A DNA stretch of 64,000 nucleotides from Alphaproteobacteria bacterium. Its GTDB lineage: Bacteria; Pseudomonadota; Alphaproteobacteria; UBA9219. The stretch covers positions 127,550 through 191,549 of the forward strand of contig JAFALY010000030.1 of assembly GCA_019233975.1 (NCBI GenBank), given 5' to 3'. A model generated the notes under the pieces. That model worked only from the letters and a program-made list of their open reading frames with translations. It had not been told where the DNA came from and made no database searches. Below, piece by piece: positions 1 to 9,396 of the stretch. Within the stretch, counting starts at the first letter, position 1. Every line of letters begins with the position of its first letter. The position numbers and the translations under genes were made by a program.

Positions 1-143
1 CCACTGAGGGGACCTTCACTACTACCAAATACCTTCATAAAACCACCAACCCACGATCAAAACTAACCAACAAAACTGCCTCGCGTTCATTTTCATATAA
101 AAGCGACCATGAAATCAAATAAAGATTACGACTGTGATCAAAA

Positions 144-152
144 TTATCCACA
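144..152 (+). promoter_or_regulatory. Perfect DnaA box upstream of xseB
   Basis: TTATCCACA matches the consensus DnaA-binding 9-mer exactly. It lies alone in the 253-base stretch before xseB; no second good box or AT-rich unwinding region was seen beside it, so it is more likely a regulatory or titration site than an origin. The rest of bases 1-253 holds no convincing gene. Confidence 0.45.
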
Positions 153-253
153 GGCCACGTGTAACATGGCTACGGGCAGCCCCACCCCATAACCCCAGAT
201 GCCACCTTCATAATCCTTGCCCATCTTAAGAAATAGCCTTAAGGTCTGCCCCA

Positions 254-508
254 ATGTCAAAAAATGCCTCTGCCCTGCCCGCCGATATCGCCAAACTCAG
301 CTTCGAAGAAGCGATGACTGAGCTGGAAAAACTCGTGCGGCAACTGGAAGATGGCAAGGCCAAGCTGGATGACGCTATCACCGCCTATGAACGCGGTGCC
401 CTGTTGAAGCGCCATTGCGAAGCCAAGTTGCGCGACGCACAAGCCAAGATCGAACAGATCAGCCTGTCCGCCGACGGCAACGTCACGACGACACCCTTCA
501 ACCCGTAA
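254..508 (+). CDS. xseB: Exodeoxyribonuclease VII small subunit
   Basis: Small subunit of exonuclease VII, the cytoplasmic nuclease that degrades single-stranded DNA in both directions; several small subunits stabilise one XseA. The 84-residue product has the usual family length and its conserved N-terminal helix pattern (SFEEAMTELEKLVRQLEDG at about residues 17-35). A short AAGG lies 11 bases before the ATG. It is followed 15 bases later by ispA, the standard alphaproteobacterial pair. xseA is not in the window. Confidence 0.93.
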   Translation: MSKNASALPADIAKLSFEEAMTELEKLVRQLEDGKAKLDDAITAYERGALLKRHCEAKLRDAQAKIEQISLSADGNVTTTPFNP

Positions 509-523
509 CAATCTGGTATAGCT

Positions 524-1423
524 ATGCCTTCCGTAAGCCCTAATCTTGCCGCCGCCATGTCTGACTCGGCCAAAGCCGTTGCCGATGCCCTGGAACGTTT
601 GCTGCCCAAATCCGATTTTCCCGAACGCAAATTATTCGACGCGATGCGCTACGGCGCCCTGAATGGTGGCAAACGCCTGCGTCCCTTCCTGGTGATGAGC
701 GCGGCCAAGATTTTCGGCGTCGCGGACGAATGCGCCCTGCGCGCTGCCGCAGCGGTTGAATGCATTCATTGCTATTCGCTGATCCATGACGATCTGCCCG
801 CTATGGACAATGCCGACCTGCGTCGCGGCGTGCCGACAACGCACAAGCAATATGACGAAGCCACCGCCATTTTGGCGGGCGACGCGCTGCTAACGCTCGC
901 CTTTGAAATTCTGGCCGATCCACGCACACACGAAGACCCGCAGGTACGCTGCCGCCTTGTGACCGCATTGGCTAAGGCGTCGGGCGTACACGGCATGGTC
1001 GGTGGGCAAATGCTCGACCTGATCGCTGAAACCACGCAACTGGATATCGGCGCGATCACACGCCTGCAACGCCTGAAGACCGGCGAATTGATTGCTTTCT
1101 CAACCGAAGCCGGCGCCATTTTGGGCAAAGCTTCGTTGCAGCACAGCAATGCGTTGCGCGCCTATGCGCATGATCTGGGCCTTGCATTCCAGATCATCGA
1201 TGATTTGCTGGACGCCGAAGGCACAGAAGAGGAAACCGGCAAGTCTGTTGGCCGCGACGCACAAGCAGGCAAAGCGACCTTTGTCACCATTCTGGGTGCA
1301 GACCGCGCCCGCCAGCAGGCGAAGCTTCTGTCGGAACAAGCGATCCAGCATCTGTCCGTGTTCGAAGGCCGCGCACAGCATCTGGAAGACGTCGCCCGCT
1401 TTGTGGTGGACCGCAAGAAGTGA
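524..1423 (+). CDS. ispA: Farnesyl (short-chain) diphosphate synthase
   Basis: Condenses isopentenyl diphosphate with allylic diphosphates to make farnesyl diphosphate, precursor of quinone tails, undecaprenyl phosphate and hopanoids. The 299-residue protein shows GGKRLRP (residues 48-54), the first aspartate-rich motif DDLPAMD (89-95) followed by LRRG, and the second motif DDLLD near residue 227. Length and motifs fit the IspA class rather than the longer IspB class, which is also present at 55-56 kb. It follows xseB closely, and its stop overlaps the GTG start of the next gene (GTGA). The usual next gene, dxs, is absent here. Confidence 0.92.
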   Translation: MPSVSPNLAAAMSDSAKAVADALERLLPKSDFPERKLFDAMRYGALNGGKRLRPFLVMSAAKIFGVADECALRAAAAVECIHCYSLIHDDLPAMDNADLRRGVPTTHKQYDEATAILAGDALLTLAFEILADPRTHEDPQVRCRLVTALAKASGVHGMVGGQMLDLIAETTQLDIGAITRLQRLKTGELIAFSTEAGAILGKASLQHSNALRAYAHDLGLAFQIIDDLLDAEGTEEETGKSVGRDAQAGKATFVTILGADRARQQAKLLSEQAIQHLSVFEGRAQHLEDVARFVVDRKK

Positions 1424-3249
1424 GGATAGGTCGCGCAACCCTGCTGGTATTCCTGATCGGAATAAGCGCAGGGTTGTGCTTCACCACCGCAGCACAAGCC
1501 GTAGAAACAACAGCCATCGCCATGCATGGCGTGCCGAAATACGCGGATGGCTTCGATCATTTCGATTATGTGAACCCGAACGCGCCGAAAGGCGGCGCGC
1601 TGCGCCTTGGCATAACAGGGACATTCGACAGCCTGAACCCGTTTATCGTTCGCGGGCAACCGCCGCTGGGACTGAACACTGGCTTGATGTCGTTGGTTTA
1701 TGAACCGCTGATGATGCGCAGCGCCGATGAACCGCTTACTCTCTACGGCCTGTTGGCTGACAAGGTTGACATCGCGGATGACAGGTCCAGCATAACCTTT
1801 CATATCAATAAGTCTGCGCATTGGTCCGACAACGTGCCGGTGACGGCAGACGATGTTTTGTTTTCGTACGAAACGCTGAAAAGCCAGGGTCGCCCCAACC
1901 ACCGCACTTATTACAAGAAGGTTGCGCAAGCCGCAGTCCTGGACCCGCAACGTATCCGCTTCACCTTCAAACCGAATGCGGACGGCAGCATAGACCGCGA
2001 AATGCCCCTGATCATGGCCTTGATGCCCATCCTGCCACGCCATGACTGGCAAGATCGCCCGTTTAACCAGACAACATTACGCACGCCTGTCGGGTCAGGC
2101 CCCTACATCATCAACGCCATGGATACAGGGCGCAGCATAACCTATGCCCGCAATCCGCATTATTGGGCTGCCGCCCTGCCCGTCATGCGCGGCCTGGATA
2201 ATTTCGACAAGATACAAGTGGATTATTATCGCGATGACGGCGTCGCGCTGCAGGCCTTTAAGGCGGGGCAGTTTGATATGCGTTTTGAAAGCAACATCAA
2301 CCGATGGGCCACAGCCTATGACTTTCCTGCCGCAAAAGACGGCCGCGTGAAAATGGAGTCCATGGTGCACAGTCGTGCCGAACCTGCCACAGGTTTTATC
2401 TTCAACACGCGCCGCGCCCCGTTTACCGACCCGAAATTCCGCGCTGCGTTGATGTATAGTTTTGACAGTGGCTGGATCAACCGCAACCTGTTTCATGGAC
2501 TGTATCACCGCGTGAGCAGTTACTTCCCGAACACATCGCTGGCAGCCCCCACACTGCCTGATGCGGCAGAGCAATCAATCCTGCGCCGCTATGAAACGCA
2601 ATTGCCGCCTGATCTTTTCACTGACCCGGTTACGCCTGCCGACACAGATGGAACAGAGGAATCCGCGCGGTCAAACCTGCTGGAAGCCAGCACGCTGTTG
2701 CACGACGCGGGCTATACCCTCATTGACAACAAATTATACGCACCCAACAGCGACAAGTCCGTCACGTTCGAGATTTTGCTGAGCGACCCGTCGGAGGAAA
2801 AACTTGCGCTGGTGTGGATGCGCAGCCTCGCACGCATCGGCATATCCGCCCGCGTTCACACAGTGGACAGTGCGCAGTATCAGGCGCGCCTGGCGCAATT
2901 CGACTTTGATGTGATCAGCGGCAGATGGATTAACTCCCTGTCGCCCGGCAATGAACAGACGGTTTTTTGGGGCTCAGCCGCCGCCGATCAACCAGGCAGC
3001 CGCAATTATGCAGGCATCAAATCACCGGCCATAGATGCGCTGGTCGCCGCCATACCGAATACCAAGAGGCGCGAAGATCTGGTCGCCATGACGCACGCAC
3101 TCGACAGGCTTTTGCTGGCCGGGCATTACATGATCCCGCTTTTCTACGCAGGCGCCGACAATGTGGCGTACTGGAATAAGCTGCATCACCCGGACGTGAC
3201 GCCCATCACAGGCACAGTCCGCGAAGCGTGGTGGTCAGATAAGGATTAA
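1420..3249 (+). CDS. ABC transporter solute-binding protein, family 5 (YejA-like)
   Basis: Predicted periplasmic binding component of a peptide, opine or nickel-type ABC importer. Residues 1-27 form a signal peptide ending AQA. The mature part has the family 5 layout (NPNAPKGG near residue 48, then the SLNPFIVRG and LVYEPLM stretches), and 609 residues agrees with the large YejA-type members. The start is GTG, overlapping the ispA stop as GTGA, so translation is probably coupled. No permease or ATPase gene lies next to it, so the transporter partners must be elsewhere. The stop codon overlaps that of the convergent CoA-transferase gene. The substrate cannot be read from the sequence. Confidence 0.85.
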   Translation: MRIGRATLLVFLIGISAGLCFTTAAQAVETTAIAMHGVPKYADGFDHFDYVNPNAPKGGALRLGITGTFDSLNPFIVRGQPPLGLNTGLMSLVYEPLMMRSADEPLTLYGLLADKVDIADDRSSITFHINKSAHWSDNVPVTADDVLFSYETLKSQGRPNHRTYYKKVAQAAVLDPQRIRFTFKPNADGSIDREMPLIMALMPILPRHDWQDRPFNQTTLRTPVGSGPYIINAMDTGRSITYARNPHYWAAALPVMRGLDNFDKIQVDYYRDDGVALQAFKAGQFDMRFESNINRWATAYDFPAAKDGRVKMESMVHSRAEPATGFIFNTRRAPFTDPKFRAALMYSFDSGWINRNLFHGLYHRVSSYFPNTSLAAPTLPDAAEQSILRRYETQLPPDLFTDPVTPADTDGTEESARSNLLEASTLLHDAGYTLIDNKLYAPNSDKSVTFEILLSDPSEEKLALVWMRSLARIGISARVHTVDSAQYQARLAQFDFDVISGRWINSLSPGNEQTVFWGSAAADQPGSRNYAGIKSPAIDALVAAIPNTKRREDLVAMTHALDRLLLAGHYMIPLFYAGADNVAYWNKLHHPDVTPITGTVREAWWSDKD

Positions 3250-3881
3250 TGCAAGCCGACGCGGAATTCTGCTTCGGTCCGCGCCTTAACCTCATCCACC
3301 GTTACTTCGGGAGCGAGCGCGACCAACGTTAACCCTTCGGGCATAAATTCGAATTCACCCAGGTCAGTAATCAGTTTGTTCACGACCTTGGTGCCTGTCA
3401 GCGGCAGACTGCACTGCTTGACCAGCTTCGCCTCACCCTTGGCGTTGTGTTCCATCAGAACGACGACACGCTTCACGCCGGCGACCAAATCCATAGCGCC
3501 GCCCATGCCCTTAATCAGCTTGCCCGGGATCATCCAGTTAGCAATGTCGCCCTTTTCCGAAACCTGCATCGCGCCCAAAATAGTCAGATCGATATGACCG
3601 CCGCGGATCATGGCGAACGAAGTCGCGCTGTCGAAATAGCTGGAATACGGCAACTGCGTGATAGTCTGCTTGCCTGCGTTAATCAGGTCAGCATCCACTT
3701 CGCTTTCCGTCGGGAACGGGCCGATGCCCAGCATGCCGTTTTCACTTTGCAGCACTACATGCATACCTTTCGGTATATAATTGGCAACCAGCGTCGGAAT
3801 GCCGATGCCAAGATTGATATAGAAACCGTCCTGCAATTCATTCGCTGCACGAGCAGCCATTTCTTCGCGTGTCCAGGGCAT
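3246..3881 (-). CDS. scoB: 3-oxoacid CoA-transferase subunit B
   Basis: Beta subunit of succinyl-CoA:3-ketoacid (acetoacetate) CoA-transferase, which activates acetoacetate for ketone-body or polyhydroxybutyrate-derived carbon use. The [12 protein letters not shown] stretch carries the family's catalytic glutamate, and [14 protein letters not shown] is typical of ScoB/AtoA. I start it at MPWTREEM because AAGGAG sits just upstream there; the frame is open 27 codons further up but overlaps the A-subunit gene without a ribosome site. Product 211 residues. It follows scoA on the same strand in the usual A-then-B order. The phasin at 18.9 kb suggests a polyhydroxybutyrate connection, which is inference. 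Confidence 0.9.
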   Translation of the reverse strand: MPWTREEMAARAANELQDGFYINLGIGIPTLVANYIPKGMHVVLQSENGMLGIGPFPTESEVDADLINAGKQTITQLPYSSYFDSATSFAMIRGGHIDLTILGAMQVSEKGDIANWMIPGKLIKGMGGAMDLVAGVKRVVVLMEHNAKGEAKLVKQCSLPLTGTKVVNKLITDLGEFEFMPEGLTLVALAPEVTVDEVKARTEAEFRVGLH

Positions 3882-3891
3882 GGTAATCTCC

Positions 3892-4590
3892 TTAAGCGGT
3901 GCGGATGGTACGTTGTTCAATGCGCTTTTCAAACTGCGCACCCTTGAACAAACGCTGCACAAAAATACCGGGCGTGTGTACGGCGTCTGGCTCTATCGCG
4001 CCGATGGGCACCAGCTCTTCAACTTCCGCCACGGTGACCTTACCGCACATGGCCGCGAGCGGGTTAAAGTTGCGTGCTGTCTTGCGATAAATCAGGTTAC
4101 CCTCATGGTCACCCTTTTGTGCCTTAACAATCGCCAGATCGCACACAATGCCGCGTTCCAAAATATAAGTGTGGCCGTCAAACTCGCGAACTTCCTTGCC
4201 TTCGGCCACCTGAGTGCCAACACCCGTTTTGGTATAAAACCCGGCTATGCCCGCGCCACCTGCACGCATGCGTTCTGCCAACGTGCCTTGCGGATTAAAT
4301 TCAACGACCAGTTTCTTGGATAAGTACAGTTCAGCGAACAATTTGTTTTCACCGACATAGGACGAGATCATTTTGACGATCTGCCCTTTTTCCATCAGCT
4401 TGCCGAGCCCAAATCCGTCAACCCCAGCATTGTTGCTGACGATCGTCAGGCCTGTTACGCCGGTTTGCTTGATCGCCTCAATGCAATGCTCGGGAATGCC
4501 GCAAAGGCCGAAACCGCCAGCCGCGATCGTCATGTCATTCCGCAGCAAGCCAGCCAACGCCTCAACCGCATTGTTATATAATTTGCCCAT
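3892..4590 (-). CDS. scoA: 3-oxoacid CoA-transferase subunit A
   Basis: Alpha subunit of the same CoA-transferase. [10 protein letters not shown] near the N-terminus is the coenzyme A-binding signature of family I CoA-transferases, and [13 protein letters not shown] with the following FDG stretch is typical of ScoA. The start at [12 protein letters not shown] is chosen because AGGAGG lies a few bases upstream; 13 upstream codons in frame have no ribosome site. Product 232 residues, the usual size. Ten bases separate its stop from scoB, so the two are one transcript. Confidence 0.9.
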   Translation of the reverse strand: MGKLYNNAVEALAGLLRNDMTIAAGGFGLCGIPEHCIEAIKQTGVTGLTIVSNNAGVDGFGLGKLMEKGQIVKMISSYVGENKLFAELYLSKKLVVEFNPQGTLAERMRAGGAGIAGFYTKTGVGTQVAEGKEVREFDGHTYILERGIVCDLAIVKAQKGDHEGNLIYRKTARNFNPLAAMCGKVTVAEVEELVPIGAIEPDAVHTPGIFVQRLFKGAQFEKRIEQRTIRTA

Positions 4591-4679
4591 GCAACGCCTC
4601 CTGTAACGCGTTCGATTCGACCAATGCATGCAGTTTCCCCGACCCGGCGGAAACGGTCAAGGCAGGATTAACCCACCGA

Positions 4680-5750
4680 TTATGCCCAATCTTTGACGCG
4701 CGACCCCACCGCATCAGCCACATGTGCGTAACCATCGCGGCGAAGCAATTGTGCCAGATCACGCAAAATACGCGTGACCACCCGTGGCCCCTGATAGACC
4801 AAGGCGGAATAAAGTTGCAGCAACGAAGCGCCCGCGCAAATTTTTGCATAGGCGTCAGCCCCCGACCCGATACCGCCGACACCGATGAGCGGCAACTTTC
4901 CTTCAGTTAATTGATACATTCGTGCCAGTATGCGGGTTGAGGGTTCAAACAGGGGACGTCCCGATAGCCCGCCCACCTCAGCGGCATACCACGCTGGCAC
5001 GACATCGGGCCTTGAGATTGTCGTGTTACTAACAATCAACCCGTCGATCTTGTTAGACAGAACGACGGTAGCGATATCTTCCATCTGCCCTTCATCCAGA
5101 TCAGGCGCGATTTTGACGAAAAGCGGCGGCTTGCGCACTTCTGCCTGATGCGCTTCACAAACATGTTGCAACAGGTTGTTCAGTTGATCGCGCCCCTGCA
5201 GGTTGCGCAGGCCCGCCGTGTTGGGTGATGATACATTGACGACCAGAAAATCCGCCAAGGGGGCAAACCCACGAAGATTAATGACATAATCCATAATGGG
5301 ATCAGTGGTATCTTTATTGATCGTTATATTGATGCCTACTGTTCCCCTGCCCCCGGTTTCACGATAATGCCTAAGGCGTCCTACACAAACGTCTGTTCCG
5401 TCATTATTGAACCCGAACCGGTTGATAATGGCTTCGGCCTCCGTCACGCGGAATAGGCGTGGTTTTGGGTTGCCGGGTTGTGGGCGCGGCGTAATCCCCC
5501 CCACTTCAGTAAACGAAAAGCCCAGGCGCAGGATTGGCGCTATGACTTCAACATGCTTGTCAAAACCCGCGGCCATGCCCAACGGATGCGCAAAAGAAAG
5601 GCCACAAACCGCGGTGTTCAACACAGGGTCATTCACTGGTGCAGCAGCAGGAAACAACCCGGCCTTTAGAGCCTTGATCACAAGTCCATGCGTGCGCTCA
5701 GGATCAAGCTGAAACAGCAATGGCCGCACAAGCGGATAGAAATCCAGCAT
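4680..5750 (-). CDS. pyrD: Dihydroorotate dehydrogenase (quinone), class 2
   Basis: Membrane-associated flavoprotein that oxidises dihydroorotate to orotate in pyrimidine synthesis and passes electrons to quinone. The 356 residues fit class 2. Visible family stretches are the N-terminal membrane-contact helix with DPERTH, NRFGFNNDG, NVSSPNTAGLR (the catalytic serine region), FVKIAPD and GVGGIGSGADAYAKI near the FMN phosphate site. It stands 89 bases upstream of scoA on the same strand with no shared function. Confidence 0.94.
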   Translation of the reverse strand: MLDFYPLVRPLLFQLDPERTHGLVIKALKAGLFPAAAPVNDPVLNTAVCGLSFAHPLGMAAGFDKHVEVIAPILRLGFSFTEVGGITPRPQPGNPKPRLFRVTEAEAIINRFGFNNDGTDVCVGRLRHYRETGGRGTVGINITINKDTTDPIMDYVINLRGFAPLADFLVVNVSSPNTAGLRNLQGRDQLNNLLQHVCEAHQAEVRKPPLFVKIAPDLDEGQMEDIATVVLSNKIDGLIVSNTTISRPDVVPAWYAAEVGGLSGRPLFEPSTRILARMYQLTEGKLPLIGVGGIGSGADAYAKICAGASLLQLYSALVYQGPRVVTRILRDLAQLLRRDGYAHVADAVGSRVKDWA

Positions 5751-6033
5751 AAACGCATACCCCAGTATGTTAAGGGCTAGATCTGCCCAGTCATTTGCAA
5801 AAGAAAACTACCAACAATTATCATGCGTGTGTAGCCCTGCTTTGGCATAACAGTGATAACCTACGCCGCTATGCGTCAAAAGTTTTTATCCCCCCTCATT
5901 TATTGGCTTTTATTTTACGTATGGGGCGCATAATGAAAAACAATACGGCATGATACCGGGGAAAAGCCGCGCATTTTGGGTCTTGTCGCGACAGGTTCTC
6001 TCTGGGCATTCTTTCTGTATTGCGGAGGCTAAC
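5751..6033. other. Intergenic region between pyrD and a small Lys-rich gene
   Basis: These 283 bases separate divergent genes and must hold the pyrD promoter and that of the small gene at 6034. I see no confident RNA, repeat or operator. A 20-codon hydrophobic frame at 5871-5933 has no ribosome site and is not called. Confidence 0.3.
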
Positions 6034-6186
6034 ATGACTCAAAAATCCCCCAAAAAAGCGAACCGTAAAAGTGCAGAAAAAAAGCCGAAGAAAAAGATCC
6101 GTGCCGTGAAACGTGAAGACAAAGGCGATTTCAGCGAGCCCTTTTATAAAGCGCTGGACGTCGTCAAGAAAATGGACAGGTTCTAA
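6034..6186 (+). CDS. Small lysine-rich protein, unknown function
   Basis: A 50-residue basic protein starting MTQKSPKKANRKSAEKK, with a positively charged first half and a C-terminal half (SEPFYKALDVVKKMDRF) that could form an amphipathic helix. I start it at the ATG preceded by GCGGAGG with 6-bp spacing; the frame is open 28 codons further up without such a site. It is followed within a few bases by a strong terminator, which supports a real single-gene transcript. No family is recognised. The charge would suit nucleic-acid binding, but this is only a guess. Confidence 0.6.
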   Translation: MTQKSPKKANRKSAEKKPKKKIRAVKREDKGDFSEPFYKALDVVKKMDRF

Positions 6187-6190
6187 TAAA

Positions 6191-6230
6191 AAACCCCGCC
6201 GATCATACAAGATTGGCGGGGTTTCTTTTT
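6191..6230. terminator. Bidirectional rho-independent terminator
   Basis: A 14-bp stem (6191-6204 pairing with 6211-6224, one G-U pair) with a 6-base loop is followed by CTTTTT on the plus strand and preceded by an A-rich stretch that gives T residues on the minus strand. It sits between the convergent small gene and the repeat-protein gene and can serve both. Confidence 0.85.
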
Positions 6231-6242
6231 CAGCTAGCCGTG

Positions 6243-6866
6243 CTAGTGCGCTACGCCACGGTTGTCTTCGTGCTGTTCGCGCCGATCCTGACGCTGATCC
6301 TTACGGTGTTCACGTCTTTCATCAGAACGCTGTTCATGTCGTTCACGATCTTCGTGACGATCACGATAGGCATCACGACGCTTTTCACGATCTTCACGGC
6401 GCTCCGCTTTGTCCTGTCGGCGCTGGCCTTCGTCCTGATGCAGTTTCTGTCTTTCCTGCCTGGCATCAGGGTAGTCCTTGTTCTGGATATCCTGACGCAA
6501 TTGCTGGCGATCCTGCCCTATCGTCTGGTTGTCCTGACGGATACGCTGGTTATCCTGCCTTACATTCTGGTTATCCTGACGGATGGTCTGATCATCGCGG
6601 CGCATTTCATTATGGAAACGCTGCCCCGGAGGAGGTCCACCTTGCGGGCCACCTTGAAACCCACCTTGTGGCGGCGGGCCGCCTTGCGGACCACCTTGGG
6701 GACCGCCCTGAAATCCGCCTTGCGGTGGCGGGCCACCCTGCGGACCACCTTGCATGCCTTGTGACGGGGGCGGAGGTTGTCCACCCGTGTCAGTCGTTTG
6801 CGCGAAAGCAGGTACAGTCATCATGACGCTGAGCAACCCGGCAACCAGAAGCTTGGACTTATCCAT
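6243..6866 (-). CDS. Secreted Pro/Gly-repeat and RQDNQ-heptad protein
   Basis: Unknown exported protein of 207 residues. Residues 1-22 form a signal peptide ending AFA. Residues 28-82 are repeats built from QGGPQGGPPPQGGF. Residues 91-127 are heptads of the type DNQxxRQ (IRQDNQ, VRQDNQ, IRQDNQ, IGQDRQ, LRQDIQ), and the remainder to residue 205 is very rich in Arg, Asp, Glu and His, likely helical. I choose the second of two adjacent ATGs, since GGAG would otherwise abut the start codon. It loosely recalls periplasmic Spy/CpxP- or RcnB-like highly charged proteins, but no such motif can be asserted. The gene ends at a shared terminator. Confidence 0.75.
   Translation of the reverse strand: MDKSKLLVAGLLSVMMTVPAFAQTTDTGGQPPPPSQGMQGGPQGGPPPQGGFQGGPQGGPQGGPPPQGGFQGGPQGGPPPGQRFHNEMRRDDQTIRQDNQNVRQDNQRIRQDNQTIGQDRQQLRQDIQNKDYPDARQERQKLHQDEGQRRQDKAERREDREKRRDAYRDRHEDRERHEQRSDERREHRKDQRQDRREQHEDNRGVAH
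6486..6596 (-). repeat. 21-bp tandem repeats encoding DNQxxRQ heptads
   Basis: About five imperfect 21-base units inside the secreted repeat protein, each coding a seven-residue DNQ-x-x-RQ block. A second repeat zone (6627-6749) codes the GGPQGGPPPQGGF units. Both are internal to the gene and candidates for length variation by slippage. Confidence 0.7.
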
Positions 6867-7110
6867 TCGCATCTCCTTCAGAGCAGTTGTTGATTACAGG
6901 AACGAAAACCAGTTCAAACGAACCGCCAGCCGCCCTGACATTTGGGAATATAAAGGACCAACTGGGCTGAATTTTGTCGATTATTACTTAAGCCGTCCTT
7001 AATATTACGCAGCATTTGATCAATAGAGCCGGGGTGATTACGCCTTGAGGGTCATTGATTCAGCCGCTAGTGTTTATTCTCTTCACACACCAATACGGCA
7101 CCCATTCAGT

Positions 7111-7740
7111 ATGACAGACAAAAAATACCAGGTTCTGCAACGTGAAACCCTGTTTCAGGGTTATTTCCGCGTCGACCGTTATCATGTCCAGCACGAACGG
7201 TTTGACGGCACGATGGGCGCCCCCTATACGCGCGAAGTGTTTGACCGATGCCGCCACGTGGCGGGTATTCTACTGTACGACCCCATCGAAGATATGATCG
7301 TGCTGGTCGAGCAATTCCGCACCGGAACATTGGCTCTGGGCGAAGATCCGTGGATGACGGAAGTCGTTTTGGGCATGGTCGATGTCGGTGAGACCATCGA
7401 ACAAGCCGCGCGCCGCGAAGCGAAAGAAGAAGCGGGTTGCGACGTGCTGGAGATACAAAAAATATTCAGCTTCTTTGACAGCCCCGGCGGCACGACCGAA
7501 CACATCACGCTTTTCGCCGGACGCATACACGCGCCAAAGCACGGCGCAACCGGTGGTCTTGCGCACGAAAACGAAGATATCCGCGTGCATGTTGTTCCGG
7601 CGACGGCGGCGATACGCATGTTGTTCAATAACCAGTTCCGCGACTCCCAGACTATTATCGCCATGCAGTGGTTCGCGATGCACCGCACGGAATTGCGCAG
7701 CCGGTGGATGGTCAGCGACGTAGGTGCACCACTTGTTTAA
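7111..7740 (+). CDS. nudF: NUDIX hydrolase, ADP-ribose pyrophosphatase type
   Basis: Hydrolyses ADP-ribose or related nucleoside diphosphate sugars to AMP and sugar phosphate. The full Nudix box is visible: G-x5-E-x7-REAKEEAGC, beginning GMVDVGE. The flanking FDSPGGTTEHITLFAGR and AHENEDIRVHV stretches are those of the NudF/TrgB group. I start at ATG 7111 (MTDKKYQVLQRETL), which gives a 209-residue protein matching family length; the frame is open 22 codons further upstream from a TTG. The ribosome site is weak. It lies alone before dnaB. Confidence 0.88.
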   Translation: MTDKKYQVLQRETLFQGYFRVDRYHVQHERFDGTMGAPYTREVFDRCRHVAGILLYDPIEDMIVLVEQFRTGTLALGEDPWMTEVVLGMVDVGETIEQAARREAKEEAGCDVLEIQKIFSFFDSPGGTTEHITLFAGRIHAPKHGATGGLAHENEDIRVHVVPATAAIRMLFNNQFRDSQTIIAMQWFAMHRTELRSRWMVSDVGAPLV

Positions 7741-7854
7741 TAGGCCTATGATAATATTGGGTAATTTATCCCCAGCATCCACAGACAGGGTTAAATAAGG
7801 CTCTGCCTTTTCGCTGGGTTTGGCTAAGATGGTCGCCTGTTAAGGGATGATCAC

Positions 7855-9366
7855 ATGGCCGAGAGCATTACCAATTTCCCAGCATTGCGCAGCACGGGCA
7901 CGGATCTGGTCCCCATTCAGCGCACACCGCCGCATAATATCGAGGCGGAGCAAGCCCTCCTTGGCGCCATCCTCATCAACAACACCGCCTTTGAACGCAT
8001 CGGCGAATTGCTGCAGCCCGAACATTTTTACGACCCGGTCCATGGCCGTATTTTCGGCGCGATATCGACACTGATCAATCGTGGGCAGATAGCCGACCCC
8101 AAAACGCTGCGCGGTCTGTTTGAAAATGACCCTGCCCTGTCCGACCTTGGCGGCGCGCAATACCTGGGCGATCTGGCCGCCAGTGTCATCAGCATCATCA
8201 ATGTCGAAGACTATGGCCGCCTGATCCACGAACTTTACACACGGCGGCAGCTCATCATCCTTGGCGAGGACACGGTCAACGAAGCCTACCGTCATGATCT
8301 GGACAACCCCGCCGCGCGGCAGATTGAACAGGCAGAAACGCGTCTGTTCGAGCTGGCACGTACTGGCGAGCTGGATCGTGGTTTTGTGAAGCTTGAGAAA
8401 GCGCTGCTCGGCTCCCTCAAGATGGCGGAAGAAGCGCACAAGCGCGACAGCCACGTCACCGGCGTGACGACCGGTTTACGCGATCTGGACCGCAAACTGG
8501 GCGGTTTGCAGAAATCCGACCTTGTTATTCTGGCGGGTCGTCCGTCCATGGGTAAAACCGCACTGGCAACCAACATCGCCTGTAACGCCGCGAACGCGTG
8601 GTACAAAAGCGAAGGCAAGGAAGGCTCAGCCGTCGCGTTTTTCTCGCTTGAAATGTCGAGCGAGCAGCTCGCCACCCGTTTGCTGGGTGAACACGCGCAA
8701 GTGCCGTCCGACAAGATCCGCCGTGGCGAGGTGAAAACCGAGGATTTCTCAAAATTCTTTGAGGCGGCCAAGTTCCTGTCGCGCGCGCCATTGTATATCG
8801 ACGACACGCCGGGCCTGACCATCGCCGGTCTGCGCACCCGCTCGCGCCGCCTGAAACGCCAGGTGCCGCATCTGGGCGCGATCGTCGTCGACTATCTGCA
8901 ATTGCTGAGCGGTTCCGGCAAGCGTGATGACAACCGGGTGCAGGAAATCTCGGAAATCACGCGCGGTTTGAAGGCGTTGGCCAAGGAACTGGATATTCCG
9001 GTTGTGGCCCTGTCACAGTTGTCGCGTGCCGTTGAAATGCGCGAAGACAAAAGGCCGCAATTGGCTGACTTGCGCGAATCCGGCTCGATTGAACAGGACG
9101 CCGACGTTGTTTTATTTGTGTATCGTGAAGAATATTACCATGCACGCGCCGAACCCACGCGCCGCCAGGACGAAGGCGACGAAAAGTTCAACCAGCGTTA
9201 CCAGAATTGGCAGCAGCGCGGCGAGGAAATCAGCAACATCGCCGAAGTCGTGGTCGCCAAACAACGCCACGGCCCCATCGGCATCGTGCAACTGCATTTC
9301 GACGGTGCGTTTACGCGCTTCTCAGACCTTGAACGCCGCTTTGGTCAGGAGCCGGAAGAATACTGA
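7855..9366 (+). CDS. dnaB: Replicative DNA helicase DnaB
   Basis: Hexameric 5'-3' helicase that unwinds DNA at the replication fork. The 503-residue protein has the N-terminal DnaB domain (PHNIEAEQALLGAIL) and a RecA-like C-terminal domain with Walker A GRPSMGKTAL at about residues 227-236, Walker B IVVDYLQL, and the DLRESGSIEQDADVV stretch typical of DnaB. The ATG start gives the usual N-terminus. The 114-base upstream gap contains TTATCCCCA (7766-7774), one base from a DnaA box. This is the chromosomal-type enzyme and there are no phage genes around it. Confidence 0.97.
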   Translation: MAESITNFPALRSTGTDLVPIQRTPPHNIEAEQALLGAILINNTAFERIGELLQPEHFYDPVHGRIFGAISTLINRGQIADPKTLRGLFENDPALSDLGGAQYLGDLAASVISIINVEDYGRLIHELYTRRQLIILGEDTVNEAYRHDLDNPAARQIEQAETRLFELARTGELDRGFVKLEKALLGSLKMAEEAHKRDSHVTGVTTGLRDLDRKLGGLQKSDLVILAGRPSMGKTALATNIACNAANAWYKSEGKEGSAVAFFSLEMSSEQLATRLLGEHAQVPSDKIRRGEVKTEDFSKFFEAAKFLSRAPLYIDDTPGLTIAGLRTRSRRLKRQVPHLGAIVVDYLQLLSGSGKRDDNRVQEISEITRGLKALAKELDIPVVALSQLSRAVEMREDKRPQLADLRESGSIEQDADVVLFVYREEYYHARAEPTRRQDEGDEKFNQRYQNWQQRGEEISNIAEVVVAKQRHGPIGIVQLHFDGAFTRFSDLERRFGQEPEEY

Positions 9367-9396
9367 CCCGCACAGTCACAGTCTGCGCATAAAAAA

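Noticed and set aside
144-152. Replication origin at the window start
   Set aside because: Only one DnaA box, with no cluster of boxes and no typical origin neighbours such as hemE or parAB; an origin cannot be supported.
5871-5933. 20-codon hydrophobic frame in the pyrD upstream gap
   Set aside because: Too short, with no ribosome site and nothing to support translation.
6213-6764. Hydrophobic plus-strand frame opposite the secreted repeat protein
   Set aside because: It is the shadow of the 21-bp and Pro/Gly repeats; the minus-strand frame has a signal peptide and a ribosome site, this one has neither.
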